Source of the DNA: an uncultured Collinsella sp.
GTDB taxonomy: Bacteria > Actinomycetota > Coriobacteriia > Coriobacteriales > Coriobacteriaceae
NCBI GenBank assembly: GCA_900546115.1
Contig: URBQ01000036.1
Coordinates: 1 to 27,105, forward strand
Direction of reading: 5' to 3'
DNA length: 27,105 nt
Shown: positions 16,116 to 23,082 of the stretch, piece by piece
Position numbering within the stretch: the stretch's first letter is position 1
Layout of the letters: every line of letters starts with the position of its first letter
Notes under the pieces: model-generated
Told to the model about the DNA's origin: nothing
The model's database searches: none
What the model saw: the letters and a program-made list of their open reading frames with translations, nothing else
Made by a program: the position numbers and the translations under genes

Positions 16116-17885
16116 TTACTCGCACGAAGCGAGCAGCTTCTTAAGATCGCACTCCAATGCCTCGCGCTCCTCAGCGTCGATCACCGCGAGGGCGACACGC
16201 ATCAGGGACACATCGGCGGCAAGCTCCTTTACCTGGTCGGGACGCTTGCTAAAGTGGTCGTAAATCCGCAGGGCCTCCCCGGCCGCCAGGTACTGCCACT
16301 TTTCCAACGAAGGCTTTTCGGACCTGCTCATGGCATCGACCCACTCGCCAAGACCCTGAAAACCGTTGCCCGTAGTCGTGCCGTTCATAACCACATCGAG
16401 CGGGCTCAGCAAGCAATCGGGCGTTTTTTTGTACACCAATTTGGTGAGCATAAGCACCTGGGCAAGGTTGCGATACTTGTCCTGATCGGCATAGAGCACG
16501 TCGTTGTAGCAGGCGCACGCCTTAAGCAGCTCGTGGGCGGCAATGCGCTCCGGCCCATCAAACGGAACGCCGCGCAACAACACCCCAGCAAGATCGAATG
16601 CCTTGCCGCCCTGCACGATCTTGTCGAGCGCCGAGCCGTCCACCAAATCCGCCAGCCAAGCAAACTCAGGCTGATACGGCTTATGCTCATCCTCGTCCTC
16701 ATGCTCCATCCAGTTGTTCACCAGCGTCAGGGCTTCAATCTCCCTCCCGTTCAGAAAGGGCGAATTCTCCCCCATCTCTTCCTGCAAAAAGCCCCGCGGC
16801 TCATGAGAGCGCTCGTACGCAACCGCAAGTTCCCCGTCGCTCACGACCAAGGTCGCACGGGAAATATAGGTATCTTCCCGCATGTCCCTCCAGGCGTACA
16901 TCATAAGGGGACGCAGCTGACGGAGCATGCCGCGCGCGCCGGCACCTTCCTTAACCGCGCGCTTCGCCGCAAGGCGAGCAGCATCTGCCATCAGCTCCAT
17001 CTTGGCGCCATTTCCCATCATGTTGTTGTACTTGGGCAGGTACTGTTCATACGCAATCTGGACCAGATCGTCCACGCTCAAGACGTTAAAGTTAATCACC
17101 GAGCCAATGCGCCCGCACAGCTCGGACATAATACCCCAAGTCTCAACATCCTCGATGGTCGCACTGTCTCGCAGCTCGTTTGCCGATTTTGCGGCGGTGC
17201 GCACGGCGGCATACGAGGATCCGAAGCCGACCGTGGTGCCAGACTTGTCACTCAGGCGCTTGCGCACCAGAGCATCCAAGCCCATAAAGGCGCCGCCCAA
17301 AATGCAAACAACCTGATCGAGGTTGAGCGTCTTAATAGCCGCACTCTTGGAGGTATCACATTCAAACGGCATCTCCCCGCCTTCCAAGAGCTTAAGGAAC
17401 GACTGCGATGGACTAAAGCTCGATGCAACTTCGCCCCCATCGGGCTCGGCACGAACCGCCTTGTCAAACTCGTCAAAGAGCACCAAGCAAATTTCGCCGG
17501 GATTGGCAGCCTGATAGTCCGCGACCTGCGACAGGCAGTTGCTCATGCTGGCACCGCGCCAGCCCTCGCCCGTCATGGTGGAGACATCGAACACGAACAG
17601 CTTGAGCCCCGCGGCATCCGCCACGGCTTTGATGGTGTGGGTCTTTCCCGTACCGGTAGAACCCATCACCAAAATGGCAGCGGGCGAAAGAACGTCGCGC
17701 GGGTCGGCGCCGCGTGCCAACATCACGCAGCGGTTGACCTCAAAGCTCAGCGCCGTCACAAAGGCCTCCAAGCTTCCTTCGTGGCCAATAACACTCTGAC
17801 GCGTCTGCTCCACCAGACGCGTAGGCGCAATTCGATTGAGCAAGTCCTGGTAGCGATCGATGTTTCGATACTGCTTCTGAGTCAT
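16116..17885 (-). CDS. ClpX/HslU-like AAA+ ATPase of the defence-like operon
   Basis: The 589-residue product has a AAA+ module in its N-terminal 330 residues: Walker A GSTGTGKT (75-82), Walker B LVLFDEFDKA (135-143), an arginine region LCGRIGSVINF (about 258) that aligns with the box VII region of ClpX, and GARGMLRQL (about 315), the sensor-2 GAR motif of ClpX/HslU. The ClpX zinc domain and the tripeptide that docks on ClpP are not seen, so it is not a housekeeping ClpX. The last ~240 residues are unrecognised. I prefer ATG at 17885 because AAAGGA precedes it; ATG at 17903 lies just upstream of that site. It sits 134 bases upstream of the helicase-nuclease gene and is not part of the classical DdmDE pair. 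It may load or remodel the complex, or deliver energy-dependent activation. Confidence 0.78.
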   Translation of the reverse strand: MTQKQYRNIDRYQDLLNRIAPTRLVEQTRQSVIGHEGSLEAFVTALSFEVNRCVMLARGADPRDVLSPAAILVMGSTGTGKTHTIKAVADAAGLKLFVFDVSTMTGEGWRGASMSNCLSQVADYQAANPGEICLVLFDEFDKAVRAEPDGGEVASSFSPSQSFLKLLEGGEMPFECDTSKSAAIKTLNLDQVVCILGGAFMGLDALVRKRLSDKSGTTVGFGSSYAAVRTAAKSANELRDSATIEDVETWGIMSELCGRIGSVINFNVLSVDDLVQIAYEQYLPKYNNMMGNGAKMELMADAARLAAKRAVKEGAGARGMLRQLRPLMMYAWRDMREDTYISRATLVVSDGELAVAYERSHEPRGFLQEEMGENSPFLNGREIEALTLVNNWMEHEDEDEHKPYQPEFAWLADLVDGSALDKIVQGGKAFDLAGVLLRGVPFDGPERIAAHELLKACACYNDVLYADQDKYRNLAQVLMLTKLVYKKTPDCLLSPLDVVMNGTTTGNGFQGLGEWVDAMSRSEKPSLEKWQYLAAGEALRIYDHFSKRPDQVKELAADVSLMRVALAVIDAEEREALECDLKKLLASCE

Positions 17886-17945
17886 GGGCGCCTTCCTTTC
17901 CATATTGGTTTTCTTTCCTTCGATGTGGGCCGAGCCCTTATACCA

Positions 17946-18152
17946 CTACAGTGCCAGCGATGTCGCCGACTCCAGATAGATCACGTTGCCCGGCTGGGTA
18001 AAGACCGGAATGTGGTAGAGCAGCTGCAAAATGCCCTGCTTGAGCAGCGGAAACAGTGTGGGATGCAACACTTCGTACATCAGGGCACCAGCCATAAGAG
18101 CGGTAAGTACGGCAAGCAGCAGAAGCTTTTGAGCGTTAGAGAATACCGACAT
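17946..18152 (-). CDS. Small membrane protein, 68 residues
   Basis: The product has a strong hydrophobic helix at about residues 9-26 and a second, weaker amphipathic stretch (about 33-50) ending in a short polar tail. I do not recognise a family. AAAGGA with a 7-base spacer precedes ATG at 18152; a longer reading of the same frame begins far inside the upstream gene with no ribosome site. It lies 44 bases after the 245-aa membrane protein and 60 bases before the AAA+ gene, all on one strand, so it is probably cotranscribed. Small membrane proteins beside Argonaute or ATPase genes can be pore-forming effectors, but nothing in the sequence proves that here. Confidence 0.65.
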   Translation of the reverse strand: MSVFSNAQKLLLLAVLTALMAGALMYEVLHPTLFPLLKQGILQLLYHIPVFTQPGNVIYLESATSLAL

Positions 18153-18196
18153 GGTCGTTCCTTTCTTTATGCGAGATATTTGGATTGCGTTGTGGG

Positions 18197-18934
18197 TTAG
18201 CGACTCATAGCGATGGCAATGCCAATAACCGTGATAACCACGGGGATCGCAAGCGATGCGAACACAATCCCGGCAAAAAGGCCTACCACCACCGCGCACA
18301 CGACGATGACCAGTGCTGTGGGCACAAGCGCGAGCAGAGGAGTAACCACGCAGGCAGATGCAAAGCGAAGCCCGTGGAACAAGCACTCATGAGGGAATAA
18401 AGCCTTGAGAACTCCTTCGACAATTCGCCACTCGACAATCGTTCCGACTGTTAAGACAACAGCCCAAAGCAGATAATCATTGGCGCGGGAATCCGAAGCC
18501 ATCTTTCCGGTAACGCCAGCCCACCAATCAAATGCGGCGGCACAGCCCAGCAAACAGACGATCGCGCAGACGACGGATGCAAATGCGCCCGCACCCTCAA
18601 TTGCACCGAGCAGCTCGCACATGTCGGATTCGCGCTCTCCCGTTAACAGCACAATCCATTTGTGGGCAAGCGCCGCAACGACCGCCACGCCCAGCACAAC
18701 CCAGTACGCCCTAAACGCCACCAGGCGCCACGAATGGAGCGGAATCACCGTGTTGCCCTCGCCAATCTCGAACATAAAGCCGCCGAGCCACGTCGTCAGC
18801 AAGCACATCATGTCGACGGCGACAACGTACAGCACAACCGCAAAGAGGGTTTGCAGAATCATGCCGAAAATATTCACTGTTGTTGGCTTCTTGAGAGCGT
18901 CTGGCTCGATCCTATACGTGTCGTATCCGTTCAT
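18197..18934 (-). CDS. Multi-pass membrane protein, 245 residues
   Basis: A short polar N-terminus is followed by five or six hydrophobic segments (about 24-50, 70-95, 112-138, 152-170, 190-240). The last is long enough for two helices. No catalytic motif is visible. AAAGGA stands before ATG at 18934. General size and helix pattern resemble the MNTSIQ membrane proteins at 21709-22533 and 25289-26101, but I find no convincing shared motif, so paralogy is unproven. It is the first gene of the probable operon leading into the ATPase, helicase-nuclease and Argonaute-like genes; an abortive-infection membrane effector is one possibility, a passenger gene another. Confidence 0.65.
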   Translation of the reverse strand: MNGYDTYRIEPDALKKPTTVNIFGMILQTLFAVVLYVVAVDMMCLLTTWLGGFMFEIGEGNTVIPLHSWRLVAFRAYWVVLGVAVVAALAHKWIVLLTGERESDMCELLGAIEGAGAFASVVCAIVCLLGCAAAFDWWAGVTGKMASDSRANDYLLWAVVLTVGTIVEWRIVEGVLKALFPHECLFHGLRFASACVVTPLLALVPTALVIVVCAVVVGLFAGIVFASLAIPVVITVIGIAIAMSR

Positions 18935-18957
18935 TAGCTGTCCTTTCGTTGCTGAAA

Positions 18958-19016
18958 CAACTAGTTGGTTTATCCACTGTAGCTTGATACAACTAGGAGA
19001 TATGCAAATCTCTTAG
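18958..19016 (-). promoter_or_regulatory. Operator-like palindrome and hairpin upstream of the defence-like operon
   Basis: CAACTAGTTG (18958-18967) is a perfect 10-base palindrome, and its half CAACTAG recurs at 18990-18996. Overlapping that, CTAGGAGAT (18993-19001) and ATCTCTTAG (19008-19016) form an inverted repeat with one mismatch around a 6-base centre. The sites lie 24-82 bases upstream of the ATG at 18934, where a repressor or other regulator of the minus-strand operon would bind. No convincing -35/-10 pair could be assigned. The opposite-strand gene begins at 19204, so the 269-base region must hold both promoters. Confidence 0.35.
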
Positions 19017-19203
19017 TGTTAGTATCTAGCGAAATATTACCCAATGCGTACGGCCTCATACGCACCATTCGATTTTTTTCTTTTTCATTTGAGTGCCCCG
19101 TCTGAAAAACGCCGCAACTGCTCTTCTTGTAGACTGAAGGCAATTGAGCCGCGACGGGCCAGTCAGCGAACCGCGCAATATAGGGAATATGCAGGAGGTG
19201 CGC

Positions 19204-20847
19204 ATGCTCAAAACTAAAGCAGAATTTGCAACTCTTCGCTTAAACGAAGATCTCAAGCCATATATGAGCCGATATCTATCGGATCTTGTGTCTCATATGG
19301 TCGAGAAATATCAGCCTTCGTCGAGAACGAAAAGGCTCATTGAACTGTGCTGTCGCGATTTTGAGTTTTCGAGCGAGCACGTCGATGGCCCCTCGTGGTC
19401 TGTTTTGGGGATTGACCTCAAGCGACCTTCGGCCGCCTCGTTTGAGTTTGAGGACCGCGTTTACAACGAAGCAACCGACGAATGGGATTATGTGCCCGCT
19501 TGCGTTTGCAAAAACCGAGTCAAAGTCCCGACGTCGACGTTTACTGCCATCGAAGAGAATATCTTTTTATACGACTACGAGCAGGACGCAGCCTCTCACA
19601 CGTACGAATCAGCACTCATTTACTGCAGGCCCCCCGAGCTACGACCGCTATCCCAATTCCCGGCATCTATCGATGCGGCAAATGCGCGAGTCCTGGATTT
19701 CCTCAGAACGCGCTCGAAGCAGCTGCAACGCAGCGCAGGCATCCCCGATCTGCTTTCGGTCACTGAGTGGTACTACATCTTTCTTGCGGCATCCATTGCC
19801 TGCTCTCAGTCCCATGCCACGGCCGTCATTCAGATTTCGGACCGTCTGTTCAATCTGGCGCGAGCCGTAGATGGACGTCGCCTTCTTTGTGACCTCGGCC
19901 TGCTAAAGAGCATTGTGCTTCTTCCCAACACCATTGCCAAAAAGGCCGAGGGTCGCGCGCTGCTCTTTATTGGCGACGGCGAGCCCAATGATCCGTATTT
20001 CCTTTTTGACGGCAGGAGCTTTGACGACAAGCAAATGACCGATGAGATTCTGCACCAGCTCCTCGATTCCGTCGACCGAGCCTACGGCGATCAAAAGAAT
20101 CCAGTCTATTGGCATCGGCTCGAGGATCAGGGCAACGGCATCTATCCCCTATTACCCAATACAAAGAGCGGATCGTTCGACGAGAGAATGTTCATCCCCC
20201 TTGGGTCGCTAGCGCCAATCTACCGCGGCACCGCCCGCAGCGTTGTAACCAAACTGCCCGAATCAGATCCGACAGACAGTTACCAACAGCACGACTGCTA
20301 CTACCTGTCGCTAAAGCATCTTCATGATGGCGCAATCATTGCCGCAGAAGATGTACTTGAGCGTGTCCCCGATACAGATATCTACGATGTAAGCCGTGTA
20401 GACTACGAAGATTTTCGGAAGGCCAAACCGATCGACGCCCGCGAGGCGAGCCTTCTCATATCACGCGTCGGGCCTCCATTCAAGCTTGCCCTCATCACGC
20501 CAGGCCACTTTTCTGTCGGTTCTGAGCGCCCCGTGGAGCGCGGTCTTTTGTTTGAGAGCATTGTCCCCTGCGACGCCATGTTCTGCGCTACCTTTGAGGA
20601 CGAGCTGCTTGCCCAGTTTGTCCTGGCATACCTGTCGTCCGATGAGGGGCAGAAGAAACTGGCGGACACCTCGCACGGAGACGCGCTTGTGCAACTTGCC
20701 CCAATGGACCTGCGAAGCATGACCGTGCCTGTTCCCGGGCGAGCGGAGCAGGAGCGCTACGCGCTAGAGTACGAAGCAAAGCAGCGCGCCTACGAGGACG
20801 CCCTTAAGCAGGCGGAACATTACGCTGCGAGCAAGGGAACGATGTAG
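19204..20847 (+). CDS. Methylase-like protein with type I specificity-like C-terminus
   Basis: The middle of this 547-residue protein resembles type I N6-adenine methylases (HsdM): RLFNLARAVDGRRLLCDLGLLKSIVLLPNTI followed by ALLFIGDGEP is the segment after the catalytic core. The C-terminal ~230 residues look like a target-recognition half: LAQFVLAYLSSDEGQKKL, then LRSMTVPVPGRAEQERYA, the HsdS pattern ending in Pro-x-Pro..EQ. The S-adenosylmethionine motif and NPP(Y/F) are not seen; CRPPEL may be the degenerate counterpart. So it may bind DNA without methylating it. I chose ATG at 19204 with AGGAGG upstream. No restriction subunit is near. It stands divergently next to the Argonaute-like operon, suggesting a self-recognition or targeting role; a decayed orphan is also possible. 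Confidence 0.6.
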   Translation: MLKTKAEFATLRLNEDLKPYMSRYLSDLVSHMVEKYQPSSRTKRLIELCCRDFEFSSEHVDGPSWSVLGIDLKRPSAASFEFEDRVYNEATDEWDYVPACVCKNRVKVPTSTFTAIEENIFLYDYEQDAASHTYESALIYCRPPELRPLSQFPASIDAANARVLDFLRTRSKQLQRSAGIPDLLSVTEWYYIFLAASIACSQSHATAVIQISDRLFNLARAVDGRRLLCDLGLLKSIVLLPNTIAKKAEGRALLFIGDGEPNDPYFLFDGRSFDDKQMTDEILHQLLDSVDRAYGDQKNPVYWHRLEDQGNGIYPLLPNTKSGSFDERMFIPLGSLAPIYRGTARSVVTKLPESDPTDSYQQHDCYYLSLKHLHDGAIIAAEDVLERVPDTDIYDVSRVDYEDFRKAKPIDAREASLLISRVGPPFKLALITPGHFSVGSERPVERGLLFESIVPCDAMFCATFEDELLAQFVLAYLSSDEGQKKLADTSHGDALVQLAPMDLRSMTVPVPGRAEQERYALEYEAKQRAYEDALKQAEHYAASKGTM

Positions 20848-20857
20848 CGACCGAGGC

Positions 20858-20893
20858 CGGCAGACTGTCCGGACTTTTGCCGACAGTCTGCCG
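20858..20893. terminator. Perfect inverted repeat between convergent genes
   Basis: CGGCAGACTGTC and GACAGTCTGCCG form a perfect 12-base-pair stem with a 12-base centre, between the stop codons at 20847 (plus) and 20920 (minus). The position suits a bidirectional terminator, but neither side has a T tract; the only T run is within the loop. It may also be a protein-binding or RNA-stabilising structure. Confidence 0.5.
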
Positions 20894-20919
20894 ATCAGGC
20901 ACGCCGTTCAGCGCAGCAG

Positions 20920-21537
20920 CTAGAGATCCTCAACAGACTTCGAACTGGCTTTGGCCGCCTCTTCGCCCGCGATCAGGTCCCTAACCGTTATATACGCACT
21001 GTACGTAGCATCTTCAATCTTTTCCATAACATCAGGGTCGCAAGTTCCCCAAATATCTTTGAGAACTCGAGCCAATCCCCAAGCAGCGCTGAGCAGGACG
21101 TCAACGTCCTTTAGATCTAAGTGGCTGACCGTAAAGGGACAGTACTCGCACTCCAACAGATAGGTGTCAACAGCCTCAATTGTCTCAGCCACATACTGCT
21201 CAAGATCGGGATGGGGATGGAAGGCGCACAGCGCCTTGTGCGGATCGGTCGGCTCAATCCAATACAGCGTTGTCGCTTCCTCGCATTTCTCGAGCGGATA
21301 ACGCTCAGCTGCCTTCTCCCAGCTTTCATACCAGGGATCGGCATCGCCGTCCGTCATCGACCTGCAAAGATTAATCGCCGCAGAAACAGTCGCACACGAA
21401 TATCTATAGCTGGCGTCTTTCTTAAACTCATCATTGAGCTCGACGTCACCAGACAGCTCCGCCTCCATGATAAGGAACGGACCATCCTCATCCGTAATGC
21501 TTATGGGATAGTTGTTGCACTCATAGCCCGGATACAT
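20920..21537 (-). CDS. Hypothetical acidic protein, 205 residues
   Basis: The product is acidic, with several cysteines (for example LLECEYCPF) and aromatic residues, no signal peptide and no membrane segment. I do not recognise a family. ATG at 21537 follows GGAGAC; a longer in-frame reading to 21678 runs through the tandem hairpins and the remnant of another gene, so it is rejected. The gene starts 28 bases after the stop of that remnant, whose flanking sequence resembles the 3' flank of the acidic-protein gene at 22647. That suggests this gene once followed an intact copy of it. It ends 73 bases from the methylase-like gene in convergent orientation. Confidence 0.65.
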   Translation of the reverse strand: MYPGYECNNYPISITDEDGPFLIMEAELSGDVELNDEFKKDASYRYSCATVSAAINLCRSMTDGDADPWYESWEKAAERYPLEKCEEATTLYWIEPTDPHKALCAFHPHPDLEQYVAETIEAVDTYLLECEYCPFTVSHLDLKDVDVLLSAAWGLARVLKDIWGTCDPDVMEKIEDATYSAYITVRDLIAGEEAAKASSKSVEDL

Positions 21538-21565
21538 TTTGTCTCCAATCAATCGTTCGGACACA

Positions 21566-21622
21566 TTAACAAGCAATATCGAAACCGCGCTCACGCGGAG
21601 GACCGTCGTCCTCGCACCAACC
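21566..21622 (-). pseudogene. 3' remnant of a third DIAC-tailed acidic protein gene
   Basis: Read on the minus strand, the codons before the TAA at 21566 spell GWCEDDGPPRERGFDIAC. The end of the gene at 22647-22973 spells EWIEDDSSPRDRGFDIAC. Similarity continues past the stop codon (TGTGTCCG.ACGA in both). Upstream of about 21622 the frame runs into the tandem hairpins and stops, so only about 19 codons remain. It marks a deletion or recombination point next to the membrane protein gene. Confidence 0.7.
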
Positions 21623-21697
21623 TGCAAGTTTTTCTCATCGCATGAAAAGAACTTGCGATTCTTGCAAGTTTTTCTCACGCGGTGACAAGAACTTGCA
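21623..21697. repeat. Two tandem 35-base hairpin units
   Basis: Two near-identical units, 21623-21657 and 21663-21697 (period 40), each carry TGCAAGTTTTTCTCA on the left and the near-complement TGA.AAGAACTTGC on the right around a 5-base centre. Each can fold into a stem of about 15 base pairs with few mismatches, several of which become G-U pairs in RNA. They begin 12 bases after the membrane protein stop codon on the minus strand and end at the gene remnant, so they may terminate or stabilise that message. They could also mark a recombination site. Confidence 0.6.
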
Positions 21698-21708
21698 TGG
21701 TCGCCCCG

Positions 21709-22533
21709 CTACCTGCGCCACGAGGCGGCAAGGATAACGGGAAGCCCGGCGATGCACACCACTAAGGCCACGGCTGCGAACGCAAGCACGATGGCCACGC
21801 TCACGACGACATAGGCCACGGTAATGAAGGCCAGCGCCAGCAGGCAGGCAAGCAGCTCGGCCACGTAGCACAACACCAGGTTCGAGCTCGCGCGCTTCAG
21901 CAGAACGTCGGCGAGGCGGACCAGCTCGACGGCAAAGCCGCTGCCGAAATTGCGTCCGGGGCCCTTGGCAAGGAACCACTTGAACAGGCACATCAGGGCG
22001 CAGCCCAGCATCATCATGATGGAAACGGTCCATGCATTGTGCCCCGTCTCGACAAGGCTCTGGTCGCCCACCGCGCTGCCGTTGACGAGCCAGGCCGTTC
22101 CATAGCCCATGAACAGCATCGCCAGCAGCAGGCAGGCGCTCACCGCGGCGAGAGAGCGCGACACGCGCCCGCTGAACACCGGAGCCTCGCAGCTGAGCCC
22201 AAGGCCCTCGCGAACACGCCAGGCGGCATGGTAGGCAGGGTAGGCCGCGATGAGCGCGGCCACGAGCAGCGACGCCCAATCGGACCCGGGCACAGCCGAC
22301 GCGTACTCCGCAATCGCGGAGATGGAGAAGGCAGCATGGAACGACTCGTTCAGAAACAGCGCGACCTCGCCCTTCCAGACGCAAAACGGGGCGGCGACGG
22401 AGGCGGTGCCGGCAGCGGCAACCGCAGCAACGGCAACGAGCAGCGCGCCCTGCACGAGTTTGACGACCTCGTCTTTGGCGGTGCGGGACGCAGGCTCAAC
22501 GGCGCTGGACGAAATTTGAATAGAAGTGTTCAT
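21709..22533 (-). CDS. MNTSIQ-type multi-pass membrane protein, module 1
   Basis: The 274-residue product has a polar N-terminus, about six hydrophobic segments and a short basic end. It is a clear paralogue of the protein at 25289-26101. Both begin MNTSIQ and share WKGE (about residue 52), a YP.YHA.W segment (about 98), an APVF.GR segment (about 116), KGPGR and RASSN.VL in the same order, with similar spacing. AAAGGA precedes ATG at 22533, and the ribosome region is also conserved between the copies; an in-frame ATG at 22557 lacks a ribosome site. It follows the DIAC-tailed acidic protein gene by 113 bases on the same strand. The family is unknown to me; transport or envelope stress are possible roles but unproven. 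Confidence 0.8.
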   Translation of the reverse strand: MNTSIQISSSAVEPASRTAKDEVVKLVQGALLVAVAAVAAAGTASVAAPFCVWKGEVALFLNESFHAAFSISAIAEYASAVPGSDWASLLVAALIAAYPAYHAAWRVREGLGLSCEAPVFSGRVSRSLAAVSACLLLAMLFMGYGTAWLVNGSAVGDQSLVETGHNAWTVSIMMMLGCALMCLFKWFLAKGPGRNFGSGFAVELVRLADVLLKRASSNLVLCYVAELLACLLALAFITVAYVVVSVAIVLAFAAVALVVCIAGLPVILAASWRR

Positions 22534-22646
22534 GTTTTTCCTTTCAACAGAAATCAAACCGGAATCGCCGGCAACTAGGATGAAGCCTCTAGTCGGCTCC
22601 GATTAGAGATTGTTCGCCCACATTGATACCAAGTCGTGCGGACACA

Positions 22647-22973
22647 CTAACAAGCGATATCGAAACCGCGATCTCGTGGAGAGCTGTCGTCCTCAATCCA
22701 TTCGAGCCCGACGCACTCATCGATCCCTGCATCGGGAACTGACGACCATCTGAACTCGAAACCAAGCTGGTCAAGCTCATCGACTCGCCCACGGATCACT
22801 CCGTAAACATCCAACGCATTCTCGAAATCCTCCGAAGACGCGTAGCCTCGCTCGCACTGCCTGCGCATCTGATGCAAGCGACCCATGGCGGCGGCGATAA
22901 TCTCGCGAAGAGCGATAACCTCGCGCTCGCATACATCAATGTTTCCTTCGTTGAGCTCGATGCGATCGGACAT
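22647..22973 (-). CDS. Acidic protein ending in DIAC, module 1
   Basis: This 108-residue, largely helical and acidic protein has no signal peptide. It resembles the 113-residue product of 26230-26571: DELDQLGFEFRW here matches DELARLGFELEW there, and both end GVEY/GLEW ... DIAC followed at once by the stop. GGGAGG lies upstream of ATG at 22973. A longer reading of the frame to 23288 crosses the divergent promoter and is rejected. It is the first gene of a probable two-gene unit with the membrane protein. Its C-terminal cysteine is conserved in both paralogues and in the remnant at 21566, so it is likely functional (modification, metal or disulfide), though unproven. Confidence 0.75.
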   Translation of the reverse strand: MSDRIELNEGNIDVCEREVIALREIIAAAMGRLHQMRRQCERGYASSEDFENALDVYGVIRGRVDELDQLGFEFRWSSVPDAGIDECVGLEWIEDDSSPRDRGFDIAC

Positions 22974-22996
22974 AACGGCCTCCCTGGTTTTAACCC

Positions 22997-23020
22997 TTTT
23001 CGCTTGACTCCATTGAACAA
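22997..23020. promoter_or_regulatory. Conserved divergent-leader motif, module 1
   Basis: The segment containing TTGACTCCATTGAACA recurs at 26593-26619 as CGACTCCTATTGAACA, in the same place between the divergent genes of module 2. On the minus strand it lies in the leader of the acidic-protein gene; on the plus strand its right end overlaps the -35 box of the DUF6076-like gene. Conservation in otherwise diverged spacers suggests a shared regulator site or leader element. Confidence 0.5.
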
Positions 23021-23041
23021 CCGCAAACAGCCGCGTAATAT
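23013..23041 (+). promoter_or_regulatory. Promoter of the DUF6076-like gene, module 1
   Basis: TTGAAC (23013-23018) and TAATAT (23036-23041) are separated by exactly 17 bases. Transcription would start near 23048, about 35 bases before the ATG at 23083. The -35 box is part of the motif conserved in module 2, but the -10 box is not conserved at that spacing there. Confidence 0.65.
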
Positions 23042-23082
23042 GACTTTTATCGCGTTTTAAATTTTGGCTGTTTGGAGCATCA

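Noticed and set aside
16116..17885. Calling the ATPase the housekeeping clpX
   Set aside because: It lacks the N-terminal zinc domain and the ClpP-docking tripeptide, and has a long unrelated C-terminal part.
16050..18200. 716-residue open frame on the plus strand
   Set aside because: It is the exact antisense of the AAA+ ATPase, which has Walker and sensor motifs and a ribosome site; the plus-strand product shows no domain and has no ribosome site.
19204..20847. A complete type I restriction-modification locus
   Set aside because: No HsdR-type restriction gene and no separate HsdS or HsdM lies next to this gene, and its methylase catalytic motifs are not visible.
21635..22384. 249-residue minus-strand frame overlapping the membrane protein gene
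   Set aside because: Out-of-frame shadow with Arg/Gly-rich product that runs into the tandem hairpins.
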